DNA of 57,752 nt, from contig NZ_AFRW01000016.1 of the NCBI RefSeq assembly GCF_000220985.1, positions 1-57,752 of the forward strand. The letters run 5' to 3'. This document shows, one piece after another, positions 44,046 through 52,190 of this stretch. The notes beneath the pieces are model-generated. The model was not told where the DNA came from. It worked only from the letters and a program-made list of their open reading frames with translations, and searched no databases. How positions within the stretch are numbered: the first letter of the stretch is position 1; each line of letters starts with the position of its first letter. Source of the DNA: Nesterenkonia sp. F (GTDB taxonomy: Bacteria > Actinomycetota > Actinomycetes > Actinomycetales > Micrococcaceae). Position numbers and translations under genes: made by a program.

Positions 44046-44921
44046 TCAGCCGAGCAGCAGCGCCGCCGAGTGCAGCGCGGCGAAGACCAAGCCGATCTGG
44101 CCGGTCAGCTGCAGCACGGTGATCAGTGCGCCTCCGGTGTGCCGGGCGGAGAGCATGATCCGCGCCGGGCCGAGGGCGAACGGCAGAGCCAGCAGCACCA
44201 GCAGGAACCACAAGCTCTGCCCCAGCAGCGTCAGCGGCAGCAGCAGCGCCAGCCCGATCATCACCACGTAGCTCGCCCGGGCGGGACGCTCGCCCAGCCG
44301 CACCGCCAGGGTGCGCTTGCCGGACTCGCGGTCGGTGGGGATGTCGCGGACGTTGTTGGCCATCAGCAGCGCCGCGGCGATCAGCCCGTGGCTGACCGCC
44401 CCGACGACGGCGCCGGCGCTGAGCTGAAGGGCCGTCGCCCAGGTGGTCCCCAGCGTCGCGGCCAGGCCGAAGAACAGGAAGACCATCACCTCGCCCAGAC
44501 CCAGGTAGCCGTAGGGCGTCGAGCCTCCGGTGTACCACCAGGCCGCCAGCACGCAGACCCCGCCGAGGGCGAGCATCCACCACTGGCCGGAGAGCACCAC
44601 GATGACGATCCCCGCCAGGCCGGCGACGCCGAAGCTGGTGAAGGCCGCGGCCTTCACCCGGCCCGGGGCCGCGGTGCCGGTGGCGGTCAGCCGCATCGGG
44701 CCCACACGCTCGTCGTCGGTGCCGCGGACGCCGTCGGAGTAGTCGTTGGCGTAGTTCACCCCGACCTGCAGCGCCAGAGCCACCACCAGGGCGAGCACCG
44801 CGATCCGCAGGTCGAAGGCGCCCAGCGCGGCGGCCGCGGCCGCGCCGATGACCACCGGGGCGACGGCCATCGGCAGCGTGCGCGGGCGGGAACCGGCGAT
44901 CCAGTCATTCGGGGTGGCCAT
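44046..44921 (-). CDS. menA: 1,4-dihydroxy-2-naphthoate polyprenyltransferase MenA
   Basis: A 291-residue UbiA-family enzyme that attaches the polyprenyl chain to DHNA in menaquinone synthesis. About eight helices. Motif 1 is NYANDYSDGVRGTDD (residues ~62-76) and motif 2 is NNVRDIPTDRESGKRTLAVRLG. SRPRTLPMAVAPVVIG at the start is typical. GAGGAG lies eight bases before ATG 44921. menE ends 51 bp upstream on the same strand, so the two are probably co-transcribed. Confidence 0.93.
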   Translation of the reverse strand: MATPNDWIAGSRPRTLPMAVAPVVIGAAAAAALGAFDLRIAVLALVVALALQVGVNYANDYSDGVRGTDDERVGPMRLTATGTAAPGRVKAAAFTSFGVAGLAGIVIVVLSGQWWMLALGGVCVLAAWWYTGGSTPYGYLGLGEVMVFLFFGLAATLGTTWATALQLSAGAVVGAVSHGLIAAALLMANNVRDIPTDRESGKRTLAVRLGERPARASYVVMIGLALLLPLTLLGQSLWFLLVLLALPFALGPARIMLSARHTGGALITVLQLTGQIGLVFAALHSAALLLG

Positions 44922-44972
44922 GATGCTCCTCACGGGGATGCGAGTCGGACGGAGAGGCGGGGCGAGGACGGC

Positions 44973-46238
44973 TCACGGCCGGTCCTCGGCCAGCAGGGCC
45001 AGCAGTCGTCGGCGGTCGGGCTTGCCGGTGGGCAGCAGGGGCAGCGCGGGCAGCACCTGCAGGCTCTTCGGGACCGCGGCGGGGCCGAGGCGCTCGCGGA
45101 CGCCGGCATGCAGAGCGTCGAGGACGTCGTCGGTGCGCGAGACCGCACCCAGCACCACCGCCGCACGGACTGTCTGGCCCCAGTCGCGGTCGGCGACGCC
45201 GCCGACGAAGGCCTCGGCCACGCCGGGATGCTCGAGCAGCACCGCCCGGACCTGTTCGGCGGAGACCTTGACCCCGCCGGTGGTGATCACGTCGTCGACG
45301 CGGCCGGTGATCGTCAGACGCGGCACGATCGACGTGGTCACCCCCGACGGCGCCGGGCTGGCGTGGGTGCCCGCGGCGTCGTGGGCGACGGTGCTCAGCG
45401 CGCCGAGGTCGTCGGTGAGGAAGCGGCGGTGCCCGGTGGCCGGGTCGACGTCGAACCGGTCGGCGGTGATCCCGGCGTCGACGTATCCCACCGCGACCAT
45501 CGGTCCGGAGAGGCTGATCCGGCCGTGCTCGTCGGCGGAGACGCCGACGCCGGGCAGCGGGTGGCCGTCGTAGACGCAGCCGCCGCAGGTCTCGCTCATC
45601 CCGTAGGTGCGCACCACGCGGAGTCCGGCCGCGGCCGCACGGTCGAGCAGCTCGGGCGAGGAGGCCCCGCCGCCGAGCAGGATCATGTCGAAGCGGCGCA
45701 GTGCGGCCGTCGCGCGGTCGTGGTCGGCGTCGAGCAGCCGGGTCAGCTGGGTGGGCACCAGGGAGACGAAGCGTCGCTCGGCGGTGAGCTGCTCGGCGGC
45801 CTCGGCGAAACGGTCGGGGTCGGTGGTGCCGGTCAGCAGCGGCACCGGCGTCGTGCCGGCGACCAGGCTGCGGGAGAGCACCGCCAGGCCGGCGACGTAG
45901 CTGGGCTGCAGGGTCAGCAGCCACTGGCCGTGCCCGCCGAGCGCGTCGGCGGTGGCCTCGGCGGAGGCGCGCAGCGCGGCGGCGGAGAGCAGCGTCTGCT
46001 TCGGCGTCCCGGTGGAGCCGGAGGTGCGCACCACGACGGCGGGGGGCTCGGCCGACGCGTCGGCGTCGTCGCCGTAGTCGAGGTGGGGCAGGTCGGCGAC
46101 GTCGGGCCGCGGCGTCCAGGTCGGGACGCCGTCGTCGGCCGGGCGGAACTCCACGGGTGCGGCGACGCCGCGCAACGCGGCGTCCAGAGCCTCGAGCGCC
46201 CGCGACACCCGGCGCTCGGCGGATCCGGTCAGGTCCAT
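44973..46238 (-). CDS. menE: o-Succinylbenzoate-CoA ligase MenE (N-terminus probably truncated by frameshift)
   Basis: An AMP-forming acyl-CoA synthetase (421 residues from ATG 46238) that activates o-succinylbenzoate for MenB. The ATP loop is RTSGSTGTPK; further marks are TYGMSETCGG and VDDVITTGGVKVS, and the C-terminal lysine is in LPTGKPDRR. ATG 46238 has no ribosome site. A second frame begins at ATG 46366, seven bases after TAGTCT (complement 46374-46379), and reads MAEISSGAGPVRR... toward a C4 run (46250-46253). One extra C there would join it in frame to ...LPPMDLTGSAERR. The true start is therefore probably 46366. menB lies upstream but is separated by other genes. Confidence 0.9.
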   Translation of the reverse strand: MDLTGSAERRVSRALEALDAALRGVAAPVEFRPADDGVPTWTPRPDVADLPHLDYGDDADASAEPPAVVVRTSGSTGTPKQTLLSAAALRASAEATADALGGHGQWLLTLQPSYVAGLAVLSRSLVAGTTPVPLLTGTTDPDRFAEAAEQLTAERRFVSLVPTQLTRLLDADHDRATAALRRFDMILLGGGASSPELLDRAAAAGLRVVRTYGMSETCGGCVYDGHPLPGVGVSADEHGRISLSGPMVAVGYVDAGITADRFDVDPATGHRRFLTDDLGALSTVAHDAAGTHASPAPSGVTTSIVPRLTITGRVDDVITTGGVKVSAEQVRAVLLEHPGVAEAFVGGVADRDWGQTVRAAVVLGAVSRTDDVLDALHAGVRERLGPAAVPKSLQVLPALPLLPTGKPDRRRLLALLAEDRP

Positions 46239-46465
46239 CGGCGGCAGGAGGGGTCGGCGGCGGTCGTGAGCACCTCGGGACGGAAGGGCCGGACGCTTCC
46301 CGGACCGGTGCCCGCCTCGAGGACTGCGCGGCGGACGGGGCCTGCCCCCGAGGAGATCTCAGCCATGGCTCTCAGACTAGCACCGGCATCCCCGCAGACG
46401 CCGCGCGGCGTGAGCTCGGCGACGCTCCACGCCGCGCGGCCGCCCTGCTCAGGGCTCAGGAGGGC

Positions 46466-46531
46466 GTCAGGAGCGGCTCAGGAGCGGCTCAGGAGCAGCT
46501 CAGGAGCAGCTCAGGAGCGGGTCAGGAGCGG
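46466..46531. repeat. Six-copy 11-bp tandem repeat
   Basis: Six contiguous copies of CTCAGGAGCRG-type units (46466-46476, 46477-46487, 46488-46498, 46499-46509, 46510-46520, 46521-46531), varying at the first and tenth bases. A degenerate copy precedes. The last unit covers the stop codon (46522-46524) of the aldo/keto reductase. The rest of the 46239-46521 spacer holds the MenE 5' part (46239-46366) and no other gene. Confidence 0.85.
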
Positions 46532-47658
46532 GCGCCGAACTGCTCGGCCACCTGCTCGCCGATGGTGCCGATGATGTCCTCGTCGGCCGGGCCGAGTCGC
46601 TCGGCGGCCATGTCCGCCTGATGCCAGTGCGGGTAGATGACCTCCGGCCGGCCGACCCGGTCGATGGTCGCCAGGTCCTCTGCAGTCAGCTGCAGCTCGG
46701 CATAGCCCAGCAGGTCCTCGAGCTGCTCGAGGTTCCGGGCGGCGACGGCGGCGTTGTGCACGCCGGGGCGGGTCAGCGTCCAGGCCAGGGCCACCTGCGG
46801 GATCGTGGCGCCGTCGTGCCTGCCGGCCACCTCCTCGAGCGCGTCGACGACGTCGTGGAGCCGGTCCCAGTCCGGCACCCGCATCTCCTGGCCGGTGCCG
46901 TCCTTGAGCCGCGAGGGGCCCTCAGGCTGTCGGCCCCGGCGCCACGTGCCGGTGAGCAGGCCCATGTTCAGCGGGCTCCACGGCTGGGTGGAGATGCCGG
47001 CGTCGAGGGCGGAGGGGATCTGCTCGTACTCGGCAGTGCGGGTGTAGGCGGAGTAGAGGATCTGCTGGGAGACGGGCTTGATGAAGCCGTTCGCCTCGCA
47101 GACCCGCAGGGCCTTCTGCAGCTGCCAGCCCATGTAGTTGGAGACTCCGTAGTATCGGATCTTCCCGGCCCGGACCAGGGTGTCCATGGTCTCCAGGGTC
47201 TCCTCCAGCGGGGTCTGGCCGTCCCACTGGTGCAGGTAGAAGAGGTCGATGTGGTCGCGGCCCAGCCGGGACAGCGAGCGGTCGACCTCGCGCAGCAGGT
47301 GCCAGCGGGAGGCGCCGCCGTCGTTGGGAGCGTCGCCGATCACCATGCGCGCCTTGGTGGCGATCAGGAAGTCCTCGGCGTGGTCGAGCTTCGTCAGGGC
47401 GTCGCCGACGACCTCCTCGGCCACGCCGTTGCCGTAGAGGTTGGCCGTGTCGATCAGATTCACCCCGGCCTCGCGGGCGCGGGCCAGCATCTCGGCGGCG
47501 CCGGCGGCGTCGACGTCTCCCATATGGGTCAGTTCCTCGCCGCGGCCGAAGGTCAGCGTTCCCAGGGCGATGGGGGAGACCCGCAGCCCGCAGGTGGGGG
47601 AGAGCTGGCGGTGGAACGGCTCGGATCCGGACGGTGCGTAGGGAGTCGGGGTGCTCAC
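46522..47658 (-). CDS. Aldo/keto reductase
   Basis: A 378-residue NADPH-dependent TIM-barrel reductase. Catalytic tetrad: Asp and Tyr in NLIDTANLYGNG, Lys in IATKARMVIG, His in DLFYLHQWDG. The coenzyme site is near the C-terminus. VSNYMGWQLQKAL and QILYSAYTRT resemble the YajO/aryl-alcohol reductase group. The start is GTG 47658 with AGGAGG eight bases before it. TATAGA (complement of 47701-47706) is a likely -10. It separates menE from the toxin-antitoxin pair and menB. Its C-terminal codons run into the 11-bp repeat array. Confidence 0.92.
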   Translation of the reverse strand: MSTPTPYAPSGSEPFHRQLSPTCGLRVSPIALGTLTFGRGEELTHMGDVDAAGAAEMLARAREAGVNLIDTANLYGNGVAEEVVGDALTKLDHAEDFLIATKARMVIGDAPNDGGASRWHLLREVDRSLSRLGRDHIDLFYLHQWDGQTPLEETLETMDTLVRAGKIRYYGVSNYMGWQLQKALRVCEANGFIKPVSQQILYSAYTRTAEYEQIPSALDAGISTQPWSPLNMGLLTGTWRRGRQPEGPSRLKDGTGQEMRVPDWDRLHDVVDALEEVAGRHDGATIPQVALAWTLTRPGVHNAAVAARNLEQLEDLLGYAELQLTAEDLATIDRVGRPEVIYPHWHQADMAAERLGPADEDIIGTIGEQVAEQFGARS

Positions 47659-47788
47659 GAGGGTCCTCCTGGTGATCGGCGGAGCGTGTCCATGGGTGAA
47701 TCTATACCTTCGTCGCGCCGAACTGAATCGTTTCTCCGGATCGATGCGCAGGTGCCGGCCGCGACCGTCGTCGCCGGCACCGCCGGTG

Positions 47789-47803
47789 ATACCATCGTGG
47801 TAT
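47789..47803 (+). promoter_or_regulatory. Palindromic operator-like site overlapping the antitoxin promoter and start
   Basis: ATACCA-TCG-TGGTAT is a perfect 6-bp-arm palindrome. It contains TACCAT (47790-47795), which stands six bases before ATG 47802 and fits the leaderless -10. Binding of the ribbon-helix-helix antitoxin here would block its own promoter. Confidence 0.6.
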
Positions 47804-48008
47804 GGCTATGACGCTGCGGCTTCCGGAGGAGCTCGAGAAACAGCTGGAGGAGATCGCCTCCCGCAAGCACATCTCCAAGCATGCACTGATCACGCAGAGC
47901 GTCGAGCGGCTGGTGCGCAGCGAAGACGAGCAGCAGCAGGTCGACGAAGCCGTCGACTATGCTTTCGAACGCTACGGCGACGTCATCGAGCGCCTCGCCG
48001 ACGCCTGA
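47802..48008 (+). CDS. Ribbon-helix-helix antitoxin of an RHH-Doc pair
   Basis: A 68-residue protein. The N-terminal RHH DNA-binding fold (MTLRLPEELEKQLEEIASRKHISKHALI read in parts, residues 3-40) dimerises on operators; the acidic C-terminal helix (QQVDEAVDYAFERYG) would bind and neutralise the toxin. It overlaps the Doc toxin by TGATG. The start can be ATG 47802 or 47808; the promoter layout favours 47802. Autoregulation at the palindrome 47789-47803 is inferred. Confidence 0.83.
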   Translation: MAMTLRLPEELEKQLEEIASRKHISKHALITQSVERLVRSEDEQQQVDEAVDYAFERYGDVIERLADA

Positions 48009-48376
48009 TGAAGCGGGTCAGTCTGGAGGCGGCGCTCGGCGTCGTGGGCAGGCTGGGCTTCCACCGGCGGGACGAGGGGCTGTTCGAGTCCGCTCTGGCA
48101 CGGCCCGTGACCGCCGTCTTCGGCCGGCCGGCGTATCCATCCCTCGAGCTCGCCGCGGCCGCCCAGACGGAGTCGCTCGCGAGGAACCATGCGTTGCGCG
48201 ACGGCAACAAGCGCACTGCCTTCGTGCTGCTGATCGTCTTCCTCCGTCGCAACGGCGCTCAGCTGATCGCCGACGACGATGCGGCCTTCGACCACATCCT
48301 CGACGTCGCCCAGGGGAATCTGACCCTGGAGGAGTCGGCCGCCTTCCTCGAGGCGAACACCCGGCGCTGGCCGTAG
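48008..48376 (+). CDS. doc: Doc-type toxin (Fic/DOC fold)
   Basis: A 122-residue Doc toxin. Doc proteins inactivate EF-Tu by phosphorylation, halting translation. The Fic/DOC active-site motif is NHALRDGNKRTAFVL (about residues 63-77), with the catalytic His and the D-G-N-K-R loop; Leu stands in place of the usual Phe. The rest is helical. ATG 48008 overlaps the antitoxin stop. The pair sits between the aldo/keto reductase and menB, i.e. as an insertion in the menaquinone gene block. Confidence 0.87.
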   Translation: MKRVSLEAALGVVGRLGFHRRDEGLFESALARPVTAVFGRPAYPSLELAAAAQTESLARNHALRDGNKRTAFVLLIVFLRRNGAQLIADDDAAFDHILDVAQGNLTLEESAAFLEANTRRWP

Positions 48377-48415
48377 GCGATCTGTTCCGGCCCGCTCCGA
48401 CTCGGGGCGGGCGGG

Positions 48416-48475
48416 GATGACTCTGTGGCATGTGTGGGAAAGCCGGGCCATTCCCACCCGTGCCACGGCGTCATC
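48416..48475. terminator. Three-block hairpin between the toxin gene and menB
   Basis: GATGAC, GTGGCA and GTGGGAA (48416-48440) pair with TTCCCAC, TGCCAC and GTCATC (48451-48475). The paired blocks are separated by 3-nt internal mismatches on each side (tct/ggc and tgt/ccg), with a 10-nt centre. It lies between converging genes and probably ends both transcripts. Confidence 0.65.
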
Positions 48476-48486
48476 GTTAGTCATCG

Positions 48487-49482
<996 letters not shown>

Positions 49483-49532
49483 GGCCTCGAGTCTATCGCG
49501 CGTCGGGCGACCGGTGATCCGGCCAGGGTGGC

Positions 49533-50040
49533 TCAGAGGCCGAAGGGCCGAGCGTACCGGATGCGGCCCGACGGCAGGTTCCCGCCGTCGAGGTTCAGCA
49601 CCATCAGGGACTCGTCAGGGACGTCGAAGCCGACGTCGATGTCGTACGCGGAGGCGCGTGAGAATCCGAATCGGGGATAGTACCCGGGGTGGCCGAGCAC
49701 GACGACGGCGCGCTCGTCTGCGGCGGCCGCGGCCTCCAGCGCGCCGCGGATCGCCGCGGAACCGGCTCCATGGCCTTGGAGATTCGGCGACGCAGCACAG
49801 GGCGCCAGGGCCAGCGCCGGCGTCCTCCCGATGTGACACCGAGTCAGCAGGGCATGGGCGACAGGAGCGTCATCGGCCGTCACCGCGAGGAGTGACAGTC
49901 CCGGCAGCCAGGGGGGGGTCCCCGCGCAGGGCGTCGACGAGGTCGGCCTCCTGGGCGGTCTCGAAGGCGGCGAGATGGATGGAGCGCACAGCCTCGGCGT
50001 CGGCGGCACGCTCTATGCGAGTCGTCCACAGATCGGGCAC
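49533..50040 (-). pseudogene. GNAT-family N-acetyltransferase, frameshifted in a G8/C8 run
   Basis: From GTG 50040 (GGAG ahead of it) the frame reads MPDLWTTRIERAADAEAV, then HLAAFETAQEADLVDALRGD, a normal GNAT start. At the C8 run (minus strand; 49911-49918 on plus) the frame is lost. One base shift on, it reads WLPGLSLLAVTADDAPVAH, PNLQGHGAGSAAIRGAL (the acetyl-CoA loop), GHPGYYPRFGFSRASAYDI and ends at 49533. Removing one C restores a 168-residue acetyltransferase of the YhbS/putative acetyltransferase type. It may be a real slip in a slippery tract or a sequence error. Confidence 0.78.
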
Positions 50041-50183
50041 GTCGGCTCCGTTCGTCGAGGATGCTGTCCCCGCGAGGTCATAGGGTTCGCCGGTTCAGCG
50101 TACCCGAGGCGGGGCCGCGGTGGTCGGGAGGGCAGCGGCAACCGCCTGTTCCCTCCATGGACGCCCGTCCGTAGGGTGAGGGT

Positions 50184-51185
50184 ATGCAGGACATCCCAGC
50201 CGACGGCGGACTTGACCGCCTGCGCGAGTATTTCCGCCACTTCGCCGAGGTGGAGGCCGCGCCGGTCTCGGTGCTCTACGAAGACTGGGGCCTCGGCGTC
50301 GCCGCCGACGACGAGATCCTCGAGCGGCTGCTCTCCCTGCCGGGGGAGAAGCGGCAGGCGAATCTGCTCTTCGCCGCCGCCCGGCTGCACGGCACGCCGC
50401 TGAAACCCTGGTCCGACGCTCGGGCCCAGGTGCTGGCCCGTTGGCACGACGTCGCCGAGACCATGCGGCTCCGGCGCACCCAGACCAACGAGCCCGGGCG
50501 AAGCGCGGTGACCAATCTGGCGCTGTCCCGCATCGAGGGGCCGGTCGCGCTGATCGAGGTCGGCGCCTCCGCCGGGCTGTGCCTCTACCCGGACGCCTGG
50601 ACCTTCCGCTATGGCACCCCGGACGGGCCGGTTGAGCTGGTCCCGCGCGGGCCGGTGACCACGGATCTGGAGATCGACTGCGGCCTGGAAGGCGTGGATC
50701 CGCCCCAGGCGCTGCCGGAGATCGTCTGGCGCGGCGGCGTCGACCTCAACCCGCTGGACCTGACCCGCGAGGAGGACCTCGCCTGGCTCGAGACGCTGGT
50801 GTGGCCGGGCATGGAGCACCGGCTCGAACGCATCGACGCCGGCGCCCAGCTGATCGCCGCCCGGCAGCCCGAGCTGGTCGGCGGCGACCTCAACGCCGAG
50901 CTGCCGGATCTGCTGGCCCGCGTGCCCGAGGGCGTCACGCCGGTGATCATGCATTCGGCGGTGCTCGTCTATCTGTCGCCCGAGGAGCGCCGGCGTTTCG
51001 TCGAGCAGGTGCGGGCGGCCGGAGCGCGCTGGATCAGCAACGAGGGCCACCGCGTGCTGCCGGAGATCGCCGAGCAGCTGCCCGAGGAGGACCCCGACGC
51101 GACCGGCTTCATCCTTGCCCTCGACGGCGAGCCGATCGCCCGGACCGGCCCGCACGGGCAGTACGCGCGGCAGCTGGTGCGCTGA
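50184..51185 (+). CDS. DUF2332 family protein
   Basis: A 333-residue protein with DUF2332 marks: LREYFRHFAEVEAAPVSVLYEDW at the start, VALIEVGASAGLCLYPD (a methyltransferase-like GxxxG turn), VWRGGVDLNPLDLTREEDLAWLETLVWPG and VIMHSAVLVYLSPEERRRF. The fold resembles SAM-binding proteins, but activity is unknown. ATG 50184 follows TAGGGT (50172-50177) by six bases; no Shine-Dalgarno; a leaderless start. Convergent with the methyltransferase gene, 21 bp away. Confidence 0.83.
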   Translation: MQDIPADGGLDRLREYFRHFAEVEAAPVSVLYEDWGLGVAADDEILERLLSLPGEKRQANLLFAAARLHGTPLKPWSDARAQVLARWHDVAETMRLRRTQTNEPGRSAVTNLALSRIEGPVALIEVGASAGLCLYPDAWTFRYGTPDGPVELVPRGPVTTDLEIDCGLEGVDPPQALPEIVWRGGVDLNPLDLTREEDLAWLETLVWPGMEHRLERIDAGAQLIAARQPELVGGDLNAELPDLLARVPEGVTPVIMHSAVLVYLSPEERRRFVEQVRAAGARWISNEGHRVLPEIAEQLPEEDPDATGFILALDGEPIARTGPHGQYARQLVR

Positions 51186-51206
51186 ACGGCGGACCGATCC
51201 GGCCGC

Positions 51207-52109
51207 TCAGCGCTTCCGAGCCAGCACGATGATCTCCGGGGAGTCCGCGTCGAGCTCCTCGCGGTCCCAGTCGCCCCAGAGCTGTTCGATCACGAAGCCG
51301 GCCTGCTCCAGCGAGCCGCGCAGCACCTCCAGCGGGCGGAAGCGCAGCGTCTCCTCCGTGGTGACGTGGCGGCCGTCGGGCAGGACCATGTGGCCGCGGT
51401 GGGTGACCAGCGGACCGTCGTCCTGCTCTCCCACGACGCTGACCAGCTCGATCCACGAGTCGAAGGTTCCGCCGTCGGGGTGCTCCTGGGTCTCGCGGGT
51501 GTGCTCCTCATCCCAGACATCGAGCTCCAGGCCCTCGGGGTTGCGCGATTCGAAGGTCAGCGCGCCGCCGGGGACCAGGGCCCGATGCGCGTGGGCGAGG
51601 ACCTCGTCCCAGGCCGAGCGCTCCAGGAAGTACTGGGCGACGTGGCCCTCCATGAGCACGACGTCGACGCTCGCCGTCGGCAGGCGGTCGGCGAAGCCGT
51701 GGTGCCAGGTCACCAGCTCATCCAGGTCCGAGCCGGCGGTGCGCGCCTCGGCGGCGGCGATCATCGCTGCGGACGGGTCCACGCCGGTGACCCGGATCCC
51801 CGCGGCGGCCAGCCGCAGCCCGAGCACGCCGGTGCCGCAGCCGATGTCGGCGACGTGCGGGGTGCGGGGGTCGTCGCCGTCGTCGGCCGCGCCAGGTCCG
51901 CCGGACCGCGCGCCGTCGTCGACCGGGACCCCGACCAGCTCGCCGATCAGCTCGGCGTAGAAGTCGTGGTCCCAGCCGCCGGCGTTCTCGACGTCGTAGA
52001 CCCGCACATAGTCGGGGTCCTCGGTCCAGGCGTGCTCGGGGAGCGGGGCGACGACGGCGTCGTCGGACGCAGCGGCCGCCGTGCCGCCGTCGGGGGTCTC
52101 CTCAGTCAT
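51207..52109 (-). CDS. Class I SAM-dependent methyltransferase
   Basis: A 300-residue methyltransferase. Motif I is VADIGCGTGVLGLRLAAAG (about residues 88-106), the Asp of motif II follows in VTGVDPSAAM, and VLMEGHVAQYFL is near the active site. PEGLELDVWDEEHTRETQ resembles actinobacterial methyltransferases of unknown substrate. The first 40 residues are acidic and variable. CAGGAG is four bases before ATG 52109. Frames further upstream run into a palindrome and are rejected. Confidence 0.82.
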   Translation of the reverse strand: MTEETPDGGTAAAASDDAVVAPLPEHAWTEDPDYVRVYDVENAGGWDHDFYAELIGELVGVPVDDGARSGGPGAADDGDDPRTPHVADIGCGTGVLGLRLAAAGIRVTGVDPSAAMIAAAEARTAGSDLDELVTWHHGFADRLPTASVDVVLMEGHVAQYFLERSAWDEVLAHAHRALVPGGALTFESRNPEGLELDVWDEEHTRETQEHPDGGTFDSWIELVSVVGEQDDGPLVTHRGHMVLPDGRHVTTEETLRFRPLEVLRGSLEQAGFVIEQLWGDWDREELDADSPEIIVLARKR

Positions 52110-52122
52110 CGGTCTCCTGCCG

Positions 52123-52190
52123 TGAGTGGTCACGAATGACCGGATCTCGGAGTCGACACGCCGTGTGTCACCGTCAGAAGTGACCACTCA
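52123..52190. repeat. Palindrome overlapping the oligopeptidase B stop codon
   Basis: TGAGTGGTCAC (52123-52133) pairs with GTGACCACTCA (52180-52190). Partial inner pairing (ATGACCGG with CCGTCAG) and a small GACAC/GTGTC stem follow. The right arm contains the ptrB stop codon (52188-52190). On the minus strand it is a possible terminator for that gene ahead of the methyltransferase. Confidence 0.55.

Noticed and set aside
44070..46574. 834-codon plus-strand frame opposite menA and menE
   Set aside because: Antisense shadow with no recognisable domain; both men genes are complete in motifs.
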